In this document: in pieces, positions 9,421-17,856 of the stretch
Numbering within the stretch: the first letter of the stretch is position 1
Layout: the number at the start of each line of letters is the position of its first letter
Assembly: GCF_001552535.1 (NCBI RefSeq)
Contig: NZ_BCRJ01000039.1
Span: forward strand, 1 to 64,000
Length of the DNA stretch: 64,000 bases
Source of the DNA: Nocardioides jensenii JCM 1364 = NBRC 14755
GTDB taxonomy: Bacteria > Actinomycetota > Actinomycetes > Propionibacteriales > Nocardioidaceae
Direction: 5' to 3'
The notes under the pieces: model-generated
Told to the model about the DNA's origin: nothing
The model's input: only the letters and a program-made list of their open reading frames with translations
The model's database searches: none
Position numbers and translations under genes: made by a program

Positions 9421-11247
9421 GTGACAGCCCAGCAAGATCCACCGCACTCCGCTTCCGAAGGTGTGGACCAACCCCACCCTGCCCTCGACTTCACTGCCGA
9501 GGTGGAGGCGGCCCAGGACACCTCCAAGCTCGACAAGGTCGTCTTCGGTGTCACCGCCGCGATCGCCATCGGCTTCCTGATCTGGGGCTTCGTCAGCACG
9601 GCGTCCCTGAACTCGTCGTCCTCCGATGCGCTCAGTTGGACGATGGAGTACCTCGGCTGGTTCTTCGTGATCACCGCGTCGGGCTTCGTGATCTTCGTGA
9701 TCTGGCTGGCCCTCGGAAAGTATGGCCACATCCCGCTCGGCCGCGACGGCGACGAACCCGAGTTCCGGACCTCGTCGTGGATCGCGATGATGTTCTCCGC
9801 CGGCATGGGCATCGGCCTGATGTTCTACGGCGTCAGCGAGCCGCTCACCTTCTTCGCCGGTGACGCGACCAACCCGAAGGAGCCCGCTGGCATCCCCGGC
9901 ACCGAGAATGCCGATCAGGTCGAGCTCGCGCGACAGGCGATGGCCCAGACGCTGTTCCACTGGACCCTGCACCCGTGGGCGATCTATGCCGTGGTCGGTC
10001 TCGCCATCTCGTACGGCGTCTTCCGCAAGGGCCGTCTGCAGCTGATCAGCTCGGCCTTCGAGCCGCTGCTCGGCAAGCACGTGCACGGCCCCATCGGCAA
10101 GGTCATCGACATGCTGGCGATCTTCGCCACCCTGTTCGGGTCGGCCGCCTCCCTGGGGCTCGGTGCCCTGCAGATCAAGGAGGGCGTCATGATCGTCGGG
10201 GGGATCAACGAGATCGGCAACGCCGTTCTGGTCGGCATCATCGTCTTCCTGACGATCTGCTTCATCCTCTCCGCGGTCTCGGGTGTCTCCAAGGGGATCC
10301 AGTACCTCTCGAACATCAACATGGTGTTGGCCCTGGTGTTGGCCCTGTTCGTCTTCTTCGTCGGCCCGACGATGTTCATCTTGAACTTCCTGCCCAGCGC
10401 CATGGCCGAATACGGCCAGTTGATGCCGCAGATGGCCGGCCGGGTCAACGGCCAGGGCGCTTACACCGAGTCCTGGCTGACCTTCTACACGGTCTTCTAC
10501 TGGGCCTGGTGGATCTCGTGGACGCCCTTCGTGGGCATGTTCATCGCGCGCATCTCGCGAGGCCGTACGATCCGTCAGTTCGTGACCGGTGTGCTGCTGG
10601 TGCCGAGCATGGTCAGCCTGGTCTGGTTCGCCATCTTCGGAGGCGCCGCGATCAAGTTCCAGATGCTCTTCGAGAGCGACCCGAAGAACCATGACGCCGT
10701 CTTCACGGGTGGGGCCGAGGCCCAGCTGTTCAACACTCTGGACCAGCTGCCGTTCTCGACCATTGCCACGGTGCTGGTGATCATCCTGGTCGGCATCTTC
10801 TTCGTGTCCGGCGCCGACGCGGCCTCGATCGTGATGGGGTCGCTCTCCCAGCACGGCGCCCTGGAGCCCAAGCGGCTCCCGGTCATCTTCTGGGGCGTGG
10901 CCACCGGTGCCGTCGCAGCGGTGATGCTGCTCGTCGGTGGAGACGAGGCCCTCAACGGGTTGAAACAGATCACGATCGTCGCCGCGGTGCCGTTCGTCTT
11001 CGTGATGGTGGGCCTGTGCGTCTCGCTGGTCAAGGACCTGTCCCACGACCCGCTGATCGTCCGTTCGGAATATGCCCGTCAGGCGGTGCACGACGCCGTG
11101 GTCACCGGTGTCACCGAGCATGGCGACGACTTCGTGATCGCGATCGAGGAGGCCGAGCCCGTCCCCGAGACCGAGTCGGATGACGACGTTGACGCGGTCG
11201 ACCGCGCGCAGTCGGCCGACCGGAGCGGCGGTTCCGACCCGGTCTAG
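9421..11247 (+). CDS. BCCT-family betaine/choline-type transporter
   Basis: Secondary transporter of the betaine/carnitine/choline family (BetP-like), importing a quaternary-amine osmolyte with Na+ or H+. GTG 9421 (608 residues) is preferred to ATG 9382 because GAGGAGG lies 11 bases upstream; the ATG has no ribosome site. About 12 hydrophobic segments are visible. The family signature is clear: aromatic box AWWISWTPFVGMFIARISRG in the eighth helix region, and GMGIGLMFYGVSEP near the start of the core. The C-terminal tail is acidic, whereas osmosensing BetP has a basic tail, so osmotic gating like BetP's is not assured. Substrate is inferred from family only. Confidence 0.93.
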   Translation: MTAQQDPPHSASEGVDQPHPALDFTAEVEAAQDTSKLDKVVFGVTAAIAIGFLIWGFVSTASLNSSSSDALSWTMEYLGWFFVITASGFVIFVIWLALGKYGHIPLGRDGDEPEFRTSSWIAMMFSAGMGIGLMFYGVSEPLTFFAGDATNPKEPAGIPGTENADQVELARQAMAQTLFHWTLHPWAIYAVVGLAISYGVFRKGRLQLISSAFEPLLGKHVHGPIGKVIDMLAIFATLFGSAASLGLGALQIKEGVMIVGGINEIGNAVLVGIIVFLTICFILSAVSGVSKGIQYLSNINMVLALVLALFVFFVGPTMFILNFLPSAMAEYGQLMPQMAGRVNGQGAYTESWLTFYTVFYWAWWISWTPFVGMFIARISRGRTIRQFVTGVLLVPSMVSLVWFAIFGGAAIKFQMLFESDPKNHDAVFTGGAEAQLFNTLDQLPFSTIATVLVIILVGIFFVSGADAASIVMGSLSQHGALEPKRLPVIFWGVATGAVAAVMLLVGGDEALNGLKQITIVAAVPFVFVMVGLCVSLVKDLSHDPLIVRSEYARQAVHDAVVTGVTEHGDDFVIAIEEAEPVPETESDDDVDAVDRAQSADRSGGSDPV

Positions 11248-11275
11248 CTCCTCGGCGGCAGCGCGGGAACGGACA

Positions 11276-11317
11276 ACGGGCCGCGACACACCGACGTACC
11301 GGTGTGTCGCGGCCCGT
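11276..11317. terminator. Bidirectional hairpin terminator
   Basis: A perfect 18-bp stem (11276-11293 with 11300-11317) and 6-base loop between the converging BCCT and mhuD genes. The T-run is weak on both sides. Confidence 0.75.
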
Positions 11318-11343
11318 TTCGTGTTCGGTGCGGGCTCGCCAGG

Positions 11344-11652
11344 TCAGGTCGCGGGCTTGACGTCCATCACGACGTCGAACTCCAACAGGTCCGCGCCGGA
11401 GGCCACCGGCTTGCCGTGCTCCCCGGAGTGGGCGGCGCGGGCGTCTCCGTCGCGCCAGGCGGCGAAGGACTCCTCGTCCTCCCATTGCGTCACCACGAAG
11501 TAGCGCTCCTCGCCGGCGGTGGGACGCAGCAGCTGGAAGCCGAGGAACCCGGGGGAGCTCTCCACGGTTCCCGCTCGGGCGGCGAAGCGCCGTTCGAGCT
11601 CGGCATGAGCCTGCGGGGGGACGTTGATGGCGTTGATCTTCACGACGGGCAT
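11344..11652 (-). CDS. mhuD: Heme-degrading monooxygenase, MhuD-like
   Basis: 102 residues, ABM ferredoxin-like fold, very like mycobacterial MhuD. That enzyme oxidatively opens heme to mycobilin and releases iron without CO. The residues needed in MhuD are at identical positions: Asn7, Trp66 and the heme-ligand His75, within the shared MPVVKINAI start and SPGFLGFQLLRP...GEERYFVVTQWE core. Acts as a cytoplasmic dimer in the family. The ATG is 7 bases after a TAGTGT -10, so the mRNA is probably leaderless. No DtxR-type box was seen here. Product (mycobilin or staphylobilin type) cannot be settled by sequence. Confidence 0.9.
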   Translation of the reverse strand: MPVVKINAINVPPQAHAELERRFAARAGTVESSPGFLGFQLLRPTAGEERYFVVTQWEDEESFAAWRDGDARAAHSGEHGKPVASGADLLEFDVVMDVKPAT

Positions 11653-11659
11653 GCCTCTG

Positions 11660-11665
11660 ACACTA
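11660..11665 (-). promoter_or_regulatory. mhuD -10 hexamer, leaderless start
   Basis: On the minus strand TAGTGT precedes the mhuD ATG by 7 bases (CAGAGGC), with no Shine-Dalgarno sequence between. Confidence 0.5.
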
Positions 11666-11676
11666 TCGGCCCCGTT

Positions 11677-12294
11677 TCAGACCAGGGCCTCGCCCTCGTG
11701 GGTGGCCAGCTTGCGGGCCACCTCGGTCCAGTCGGCGTGCCACACGTCCTCGGGCCCGGGTGGGAGCATCTCGTCCCACTCGACCGCCATGCTGCCGAGG
11801 ATGATCGGGAACCGGTCGGGCCGCGCGATGAACCACAGGTGCAGGTGGGCGCCACCGTCGCCCCAACGGCAGACGTGGACCCGTCCGATGTTGGGCAACC
11901 CGGCCATGATCCGCGACAGGCGCACCTGCAGCTGCCCGTACTCGGCGGCCATCTCCTCGTCGAGGTCATCGCCGTCGAGGTGTTCGACCGGGTGCAGCCA
12001 CAGCATCAGCGGAAGCCCGGTCGGCGCCTTGCCGCGGGTGACCTTCCAGTGTTCGTTGCGCCAGATCACCAGCTCGTCGCTGCCCTCGGCGCAGGTCCAG
12101 CAGGGCTTCCCGCCCTCTCCGTTGCGCGGCTCCTCGACAGCGACGGGAGGGGTGAGCACCTTCGGCTGCAGCGCGCCGTCGACCAGCTCCCAGGGGAAGA
12201 TGTCCCACTCGCCGACCGGCGGCATCGGCAGCCGCCCGCTCTCGTCGACGGCTGCGACGACGCGGGCGTAGATCTCTTCACTCGTCTGCGGCAT
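11677..12294 (-). CDS. HIT-like superfamily protein, possible nucleotide hydrolase/transferase
   Basis: 205 residues from ATG 12294. It resembles HIT/GalT-fold proteins: a CWTC metal-type Cys pair at about 73-76, NEHWKV, an HPVEH segment, and GDGGAHLHLWFIARP near residue 160. HIT enzymes use His-x-His-x-His; here the third position is Trp (HLHLW), so the nucleotidyl chemistry may be altered or lost, as in some GalT-like branches. It follows mhuD's promoter region tail to head but is a separate gene. A longer frame reaching 12558 only runs into the purC region and is rejected. Function not established. Confidence 0.6.
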   Translation of the reverse strand: MPQTSEEIYARVVAAVDESGRLPMPPVGEWDIFPWELVDGALQPKVLTPPVAVEEPRNGEGGKPCWTCAEGSDELVIWRNEHWKVTRGKAPTGLPLMLWLHPVEHLDGDDLDEEMAAEYGQLQVRLSRIMAGLPNIGRVHVCRWGDGGAHLHLWFIARPDRFPIILGSMAVEWDEMLPPGPEDVWHADWTEVARKLATHEGEALV

Positions 12295-12487
12295 GGACCC
12301 AGCCTGCCATGTGCTCGCCGGGGCACGAGGCTCGGATCGGGTGGGTCCGCCCGGCCGGCCACGACGTACGACGGCACCGCGGCCGAGCCGCCCCCACCGG
12401 CACCGCCGCGCTGGAAGCGGATGGTCGCGATCTTCCTGCCATGGATCACCGGACGGATGTCGTGGTGGCTGCACCGGTGAGCGCCGA

Positions 12488-12493
12488 TAGGCT
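12488..12493 (+). promoter_or_regulatory. purC -10 hexamer, leaderless start
   Basis: TAGGCT, 6 bases before the purC ATG; no ribosome-binding site. Confidence 0.5.
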
Positions 12494-12499
12494 CGGGCC

Positions 12500-13384
12500 A
12501 TGCTGAACATCCCGGAAGCGCCCGCCATCGACGGCACCACGCACCTGCACTCCGGCAAGGTCCGCGACCTCTACGGCATCGATGCCGGTGAGTTCGCCGG
12601 CCACCTGCTGATGGTGGCGAGTGACCGGATCAGCGCCTACGACTTCGTGCTCAGCTCCACGATCCCCGACAAGGGCGAGATCCTCACCCGGATGTCGCTG
12701 TGGTGGTTCGACGAGCTCGGCGCCGACCACCACGTGGTCTCCACCGATGTTCCCGAGTCGGTGAAGGGGCGAGCCGTGATCTGCGAGAGCCTCGAGATGT
12801 TCCCGGTCGAGTGCGTCGCCCGTGGCTACCTCACCGGCTCCGGTCTGCGGGAGTACGCCGACTCCGGCGAGGTGTGCGGCATCGCCCTCCCGGCCGGCCT
12901 CGAGGACGGCAGCCGACTGCCCGAGCCGATCTTCACACCGGCCACCAAGGCCGAGGTGGGCGACCACGACGAGAACGTCTCCTTCGACGCGGTCGTCGCC
13001 GCGATCGGCGCCGAGGATGCCGCGGCCCTGCGCGACCAGACTCTCGACATCTACGGCCGCGCCGAGGCGATCGCCCGCGACCGAGGGATCATCCTGGCCG
13101 ACACCAAGTTCGAGTTCGGTCGCCGCGAGAACGGCCTGATCGTGCTCGCCGACGAGGTGCTCACCCCCGACTCGTCACGGTTCTGGCCGGCCGACGAGTG
13201 GCAGCCCGGCCGTCCGCAGCCCTCCTACGACAAGGACGTCATCCGCAACTGGCTGACCTCACCGGCTTCCGGGTGGGACCGCACCTCGGGCGAGCAGCCA
13301 CCGGTGCTGCCCGACGAGGTGGTCGAGCTGACTCGCTCGAAGTACATCGAGGCCTACGAGCGGCTGACCGGCAACACCTGGTGA
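12500..13384 (+). CDS. purC: SAICAR synthetase
   Basis: Phosphoribosylaminoimidazole-succinocarboxamide synthase joins CAIR and aspartate with ATP in purine synthesis. 294 residues, full length. Visible motifs: HSGKVRDLY at the N-terminus (nucleotide loop), SDRISAYDF, GSGLREY, and IYGRAEAIARDRGIILADTKFEFG near the C-terminal third. Its stop overlaps the GTG of the following SRPBCC gene (GTGA), so the two are probably co-translated. Start from ATG supported by the close -10 hexamer. Confidence 0.97.
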   Translation: MLNIPEAPAIDGTTHLHSGKVRDLYGIDAGEFAGHLLMVASDRISAYDFVLSSTIPDKGEILTRMSLWWFDELGADHHVVSTDVPESVKGRAVICESLEMFPVECVARGYLTGSGLREYADSGEVCGIALPAGLEDGSRLPEPIFTPATKAEVGDHDENVSFDAVVAAIGAEDAAALRDQTLDIYGRAEAIARDRGIILADTKFEFGRRENGLIVLADEVLTPDSSRFWPADEWQPGRPQPSYDKDVIRNWLTSPASGWDRTSGEQPPVLPDEVVELTRSKYIEAYERLTGNTW

Positions 13385-13800
13385 CGTTCAACCTCGACGT
13401 CGATGTCGCCCGGCCACCTGCGGAGGTGTTCGCGTGGCTGGCCGATCTGCGCAACCGGCCCCGTTGGCAGGCCAGCCTGCGGGGGATCGAGCTCGCCGGT
13501 GAGCCGCCGTACGGCGTGGGCACCCGGTGGATCGACGTGACCTGGCCGGGGGTGCGTCCCCGCATGGAGGTCACCGGCTTCGAGCCGGGCATGTGGTGGG
13601 CCGAGCAGGGCAGGTGGCACGGGCTGGTCGTCGACCTCGTCCTCGAGTTCCTCCCGAGCGGTGCCGGTACGACGGTGCGGGCCACGGCCTCGACGCACGC
13701 ACCAGGCTGGCGTCGTCCGCTCGGCTGGGCACTCGATCGCATCGGCCCGGTGGCCGCGCGTGACGACCTGCGCCGGGCCGCCCGGCTGCTCGAGGGCTGA
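13381..13800 (+). CDS. SRPBCC family (polyketide cyclase/START-like) protein
   Basis: 139 residues. Small ligand-binding fold protein: N-terminal strand FNLDVDVARPPAEVFAWLADLRNRPRWQ is the typical SRPBCC beginning, followed by alternating strands and a long C-terminal helix. The family binds hydrophobic ligands in a cavity; no ligand can be named. Starts with GTG overlapping the purC stop by four bases, so it depends on the purC promoter and translation. There is no obvious link to purine synthesis. Confidence 0.8.
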   Translation: MTFNLDVDVARPPAEVFAWLADLRNRPRWQASLRGIELAGEPPYGVGTRWIDVTWPGVRPRMEVTGFEPGMWWAEQGRWHGLVVDLVLEFLPSGAGTTVRATASTHAPGWRRPLGWALDRIGPVAARDDLRRAARLLEG

Positions 13801-13948
13801 GGACGCGACCGCACGGTTTCGTCGCGACCTGCGTGGGCCGGTGCACGGTCCCGGTCACGTGGCTCCAGGGGAGTCGTGATGCGGTGCCGCGGTCGGGCCC
13901 CGGCTGTCCACCCGGTCAGCCGAGCGTTCGACCGTGACTGCTGCTGGA

Positions 13949-13954
13949 TAGGGT
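13949..13954 (+). promoter_or_regulatory. rnhA -10 hexamer, leaderless start
   Basis: TAGGGT, 7 bases before the ATG. The rest of 13801-13948 shows nothing else convincing. Confidence 0.45.
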
Positions 13955-13961
13955 CTGCGGC

Positions 13962-14435
13962 ATGAGTGAGGCCGCCGCGACCACCGCCCTGCCCGTCGTC
14001 GAGATGTGGACCGACGGGGCCTGCAAGGGCAACCCCGGAGTCGGGGGGTGGGGGGCGTGGATGCGCTCCGGCGGCCACGAGCGGGAGCTGTTCGGCGGCT
14101 CGCCGCTGACCACCAACAACCAGATGGAGCTGCAGGCCGTCATCGAGGGACTGACCGCGCTGACCCAGCGGTGCGAGGTCACCCTGCACGTCGACTCGAC
14201 GTACGTCATGAACGGCATGAAGTCGTGGATTGCTGGCTGGAAGCGCAACGGCTGGAAGACCTCGGCCAAGAAGCCGGTCAAGAACGTCGAGCTCTGGCAG
14301 GCCCTCGACGAGCAGGTCAACCGCCACGAGGTGCACTGGGTGTGGGTCAAGGGTCACGCCGGTGACCCGGGCAACGAGCGTGCTGACGAGTTGGCCAACA
14401 AGGGTGTCGAGCTCGTTCGTTCCGGCGTCCAGTGA
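13962..14435 (+). CDS. rnhA: Ribonuclease HI
   Basis: 157 residues, standard bacterial RNase HI, which cuts RNA in RNA-DNA hybrids. The metal-binding carboxylates are visible in order: Asp of [10 protein letters not shown] (about 18), Glu of NNQMELQAV (about 56), Asp of HVDSTYV (about 78), and the last Asp in NERADELAN (about 142), with the conserved His of [10 protein letters not shown] before it. The basic protrusion ([20 protein letters not shown]) that binds hybrid substrate is present. Single gene with its own promoter. Confidence 0.96.
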   Translation: MSEAAATTALPVVEMWTDGACKGNPGVGGWGAWMRSGGHERELFGGSPLTTNNQMELQAVIEGLTALTQRCEVTLHVDSTYVMNGMKSWIAGWKRNGWKTSAKKPVKNVELWQALDEQVNRHEVHWVWVKGHAGDPGNERADELANKGVELVRSGVQ

Positions 14436-14485
14436 TCCGGTCCGGAATCGGAGACGTGTCTGTGACGGGGCGCACACCGGCAGGC

Positions 14486-14491
14486 TAGGTT
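14486..14491 (+). promoter_or_regulatory. Acyl-CoA ligase gene -10 hexamer, leaderless start
   Basis: TAGGTT, 6 bases before ATG 14498; supports that ATG over an upstream TTG at 14492. Confidence 0.5.
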
Positions 14492-14497
14492 TTGCGC

Positions 14498-16051
14498 ATG
14501 CTGAATCTCGCCTCGCTCCTGGACGACTCCGCCCGCAAGTACGCCGATCGCGACGCGATCATCCTCGGTGAGACGAGGTTGACCTACGCGCAAGTCAACG
14601 GCGCCGCCAACCAGGTGGCGAACCTGCTCGTCGAGCGTGGCGTGCAGCCGGGCGACAAGGTGGCGCTCAGCTGCCCGAACCTGCCGTACTTCTCGATCGT
14701 CTACTACGGCATCCTCAAGGCCGGCGCGACGGTCGTCCCCCTCAACGTGCTGCTCAAGGGCCGCGAGATCGCCTACCACCTCGACGACTCCGACGCGGTG
14801 GCGTACTTCTGCTTCGAGGGCACCCCCGACCTGCCGATGGCGCAGGAGGGCTCGGTCGGCTTCGAGCAGACGCCCGGCTGCACGCGGTTCTTCGTGATCA
14901 CCGCGGACCCCGCGGCGGGGTCGCCGATCGAGGGCGTCGAGACCTTGGGCCAGGCGCTGGCCGGGAAGTCGCCGGTCTTCGAGACCGTCGCCACCGAGGC
15001 CGACGACACGGCGGTGATCCTCTACACCTCCGGAACCACCGGACAGCCCAAGGGCGCGGAGCTGATGCACCGCAACATGCACTCCAACGCGACGGCGTCC
15101 GAGGAGCTCTTCGACGCCGAGGTGGACCGTCCCGACACCTACCTGTGCGTGTTGCCGCTCTTCCACTCGTTCGGGCAGACCGTGATCCAGAACGGGGCCT
15201 TCGCGTTCGGCGGCACGGTCGTGATGCTGCCGCGCTTCGAGGCCCAGGCGGCCCTGGGCTTGATGCTCAAGGAGAAGGTCACCTTCTTCGCCGGGGTGCC
15301 GACGATGTACTGGGGGCTCCTCGGTGCCCTCGAGGACGGCGTCGACGTCTCGGCCATCGCCAAGAACCTCCGGGTCGCCGCGGCCGGCGGCTCGGCACTG
15401 CCGGTCGAGGTGCACAAGGACTTCGAGGCGAAGTTCGGAGTCACCATCCTGGAGGGCTACGGCCTCTCCGAGACCTCGCCGGTGGCCAGCTTCTCGCCCT
15501 GGGGACGCGAGGTGCGCGTCGGCTCGATCGGCGTACCGATCCCTGGTGTGGAGATGAAGCTGATCGACGCCGAGTGGAACGAGCTCGAGCCCGGCGACGA
15601 CGTGGTGGGCGAGATCGCGGTCAAGGGGCCGAACATCATGAAGGGCTACTACGCCCGCCCCGACGCCACGGCCGAGGCGATCCACGACGACTGGTTCCGC
15701 ACCGGCGACCTCGGTCGCAAGGACGCCGATGGCTACTACTACATCGTCGACCGTTCGAAGGACATGATCATCCGCGGTGGCTTCAACGTCTATCCGCGTG
15801 AGATCGAAGAGGTGCTGATGACCCACGACGCGGTCTCGTTGGCGGCGGTGATCGGCGTCCCCCACGAGAGCCACGGCGAGGAGATCAAGGCGTTCGTGAT
15901 CCGCAACCCCGGGGCGACCACCACCGAGGCCGAGCTGATCGCGTGGGGCAAGGAGCAGATGGCCACCTACAAGTACCCACGCATCGTCGAGTACGTCGAC
16001 GCGTTGCCGATGACCGCGACCGGCAAGATCCTCAAGCGCGAACTCAGCTGA
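14498..16051 (+). CDS. Long-chain fatty-acid-CoA ligase-like enzyme
   Basis: 517 residues, ANL (AMP-forming) superfamily. The AMP-binding motif YTSGTTGQPKG is near residue 175; GYGLSETSP (A5) and YYIVDRSKDMIIRGGFNVYP (A8 hinge) follow. The C-terminal TATGKILKREL carries the catalytic lysine (A10). These fit a FadD-type acyl-CoA synthetase making acyl-CoA from free acid, ATP and CoA. Chain length or aromatic substrate is not readable. Its last codons overlap by 8 bases with the converging lipoprotein gene. Confidence 0.9.
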   Translation: MLNLASLLDDSARKYADRDAIILGETRLTYAQVNGAANQVANLLVERGVQPGDKVALSCPNLPYFSIVYYGILKAGATVVPLNVLLKGREIAYHLDDSDAVAYFCFEGTPDLPMAQEGSVGFEQTPGCTRFFVITADPAAGSPIEGVETLGQALAGKSPVFETVATEADDTAVILYTSGTTGQPKGAELMHRNMHSNATASEELFDAEVDRPDTYLCVLPLFHSFGQTVIQNGAFAFGGTVVMLPRFEAQAALGLMLKEKVTFFAGVPTMYWGLLGALEDGVDVSAIAKNLRVAAAGGSALPVEVHKDFEAKFGVTILEGYGLSETSPVASFSPWGREVRVGSIGVPIPGVEMKLIDAEWNELEPGDDVVGEIAVKGPNIMKGYYARPDATAEAIHDDWFRTGDLGRKDADGYYYIVDRSKDMIIRGGFNVYPREIEEVLMTHDAVSLAAVIGVPHESHGEEIKAFVIRNPGATTTEAELIAWGKEQMATYKYPRIVEYVDALPMTATGKILKRELS

Positions 16052-16967
16052 CGTAGGTCAGGTCGTCGACCAGCCACGCGCTGTCCTCGTTGACCAATGA
16101 GACGAGGAGCCGCTGGGTGCGGTCGACCGGCTTGCGCGCGGTCCTGTTCGTGACGGTGCCCGTCGTGGCGACCAGGACGGTGGCGCGGTCGCCGGAGAGG
16201 TCCTTGACCGCGGCCGCGGTCACCTCGGCCTGCATGACGCTCCGGTTCGCGCGGAGGAGCTTCTTCAGGCTGGGCAGTCCCTCGGTGTAGGTCTCACGGA
16301 AGCGACCGGTCGACAGCTCCGTCACCTTCTCGGTGTCGGTGTCCATCGTGCGGTGGTCGATGTTGTTGAACGCGGTGGCGAACTCGCTCGCGGCGTCGGC
16401 CACCTCGGCCCGCTCCGGATCGGGATCAGGGTCGGTGACCGGGCCGTCGCCCTCCAGGTCCTCGATCAACCACTCGTCGTTCGTCTCGGTCATGGTCACG
16501 AACAGGGTCACGGCCTCGAGCCGTGGGTTCTGTCCCTTCGGACGCCTCACCTGGTTGCCGAAGACCAGCAGCTTGATCGTGTCCCCGGCTCCGGTGATCA
16601 CGGCCTTGTCGACGACTGTGAACTCCGTGGAGGTGCGACTCTTCCGCACCTGCTGGTCGGTCTTCTCGTGCAGCTGCTCCAGCTCGGAGGCGAGTCGCGG
16701 ACTCAGGAAGGGTGCCGCCTCGTCGAGGACGTCGTCGTAGGCCGCGTAGTCATGGCTGAGCACCGCCTCGAGTCCCGAGCTCGCCTGGGCGAGAGCCTCG
16801 GTGCGGTCGGCCTCGCTCAGCGCGGTGCCAGACGGCGCGGGAGCCGCGGCGGGCCCGCGGCTGGAGACGGCCGGGTCCGTCGCCTCCGGCTCCGAGCAGG
16901 CCGCGATGCCGGTCAGGAGCAGGCAGGCGAGAGCGACGGTGGCGAGGGCGCGGCGGTCCGGAGTCAC
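16044..16967 (-). CDS. Putative lipoprotein of unknown function
   Basis: 307 residues from GTG 16967. The N-terminus is a lipoprotein signal: VTPDRR, a hydrophobic stretch, then the lipobox LTGIAAC with Cys near residue 23. After a Pro/Ala linker there are two segments of about 110 residues with similar patterns (Tyr/Asp helices then four strands ending in WLIEDL and WLVDDL), suggesting a duplicated NTF2-like or SnoaL-like fold. I do not recognise the family. Upstream in-frame ATGs (17198, 17057, 16998) would put the signal sequence in the middle of the protein. Confidence 0.75.
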   Translation of the reverse strand: MTPDRRALATVALACLLLTGIAACSEPEATDPAVSSRGPAAAPAPSGTALSEADRTEALAQASSGLEAVLSHDYAAYDDVLDEAAPFLSPRLASELEQLHEKTDQQVRKSRTSTEFTVVDKAVITGAGDTIKLLVFGNQVRRPKGQNPRLEAVTLFVTMTETNDEWLIEDLEGDGPVTDPDPDPERAEVADAASEFATAFNNIDHRTMDTDTEKVTELSTGRFRETYTEGLPSLKKLLRANRSVMQAEVTAAAVKDLSGDRATVLVATTGTVTNRTARKPVDRTQRLLVSLVNEDSAWLVDDLTYVS

Positions 16968-17058
16968 CGCGCCACTGTGCCCCACGGGGTCCGGAAACAT
17001 GCGCTGATCACACGCTGTGCTCAGGGTTTCCCCAGAAATGCGAGCAACGCTCACCGAC

Positions 17059-17250
17059 ATGACGACTCCTCCTGCTCCCCGCAAGCGCCGCCGTACCGTC
17101 CTGATGACCGCCGGGCTCACGGCGAGCGCCAGTGTGATCGCGGCTGCCGTGCTCGGCGCCCAGACCGACTCGTCGGGAACCTCTGGTGGCGAGAGCACCT
17201 CCGAGTCCGCCGCCCCGTGGTACGGCGATCCGCTGATCGAGGAGGAGTGA
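17059..17250 (+). CDS. Small secreted or membrane-anchored protein, hypothetical
   Basis: 63 residues from ATG 17059: PRKRRR, a hydrophobic helix of about 20 residues, then a Ser/Gly/Glu-rich tail ending in WYGDPLIEEE. This looks like a signal peptide or membrane anchor with a short exported tail. An earlier in-frame start (17017) is possible. It is divergent from the lipoprotein gene. No known family; coding status is inferred from composition and context only. Confidence 0.5.
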   Translation: MTTPPAPRKRRRTVLMTAGLTASASVIAAAVLGAQTDSSGTSGGESTSESAAPWYGDPLIEEE

Positions 17251-17272
17251 GCGGGTCAGGCGAAGGACCGGG

Positions 17273-17773
17273 TCATTCGAAGGGGTTCGGCAGTGCGCCG
17301 GGCAGACGACGCAGGATCTCCTGCGCGTTCAGCAGGTGCTTGTGCTCGACGAGCACCTCGTACTTCGTGGCGACGACGGCGCTGATCGAGGAGAAGTCGC
17401 GCCGTCCGCGGGTGCTGGCGAAGCCGATCAACCCCCACACCAGGCCGAACACGGCGCCCATCAGCGCAGTCGAGACGATCATCGCGAGGACGTTGCCGTC
17501 ACCGAACAGCGAGAAGATCAGCCCCACGAAGAGACCGAGCCACGCCCCCGACAGCACACCGGCCAGGGCGACCTTGCCGGTGGTGAGCCGTCCGGTGATC
17601 CGCTCCATCTGCTTCAGCTCGGTCCCGACGATCAGGCAGTTCTGCACCGGGAACTGTTCGTCGGAGAGGAAGTCGACGGCCCGTTGGGCGTCGGCGTACT
17701 TGTCGTAGACGGCCAGCGACTGAGGGAACTCGAGGGCGAGCCCGCTCGCGTTGGCGGGAGTGGGAGCTGGCAT
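17273..17773 (-). CDS. General stress protein 17M-like membrane protein
   Basis: 166 residues. The N-terminal half (FPQSLAVYDKYADAQRAVDFLSDEQFPVQNCLIVG) resembles the GSP17M/YflT domain of stress proteins. The middle has two Gly-rich membrane helices (AGVLSGAWLGLFVGLIFSLF and IVSTALMGAVFGLVWGL) like a glycine zipper. A short C-terminal hydrophilic tail contains EVLVEHKHLLNAQEIL. The start is ATG 17773, since a GTG/ATG six codons earlier adds only MGHHGV. A role in general stress response is family knowledge, not shown here. Confidence 0.75.
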   Translation of the reverse strand: MPAPTPANASGLALEFPQSLAVYDKYADAQRAVDFLSDEQFPVQNCLIVGTELKQMERITGRLTTGKVALAGVLSGAWLGLFVGLIFSLFGDGNVLAMIVSTALMGAVFGLVWGLIGFASTRGRRDFSSISAVVATKYEVLVEHKHLLNAQEILRRLPGALPNPFE

Positions 17774-17811
17774 GACTCCATGGTGCCCCACGCCGTCAAC
17801 AGTGCGGGCTC

Positions 17812-17817
17812 TAGACT
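17812..17817 (+). promoter_or_regulatory. purS operon -10 hexamer with leader
   Basis: TAGACT at 17812. The likely transcription start is near 17824, leaving a 33-base leader with AAGGAG at 17845-17850. This contrasts with the leaderless purD, purC, purL and purF. Confidence 0.5.
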
Positions 17818-17856
17818 GGGCGCGTTCCCCGCACCCCTTGCACCAAGGAGCCTCCC

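Noticed and set aside
9379-11289. 636-residue minus-strand frame opposite the BCCT gene
   Set aside because: Antisense of a clear transporter; product is His/Asp/Glu-rich low complexity.
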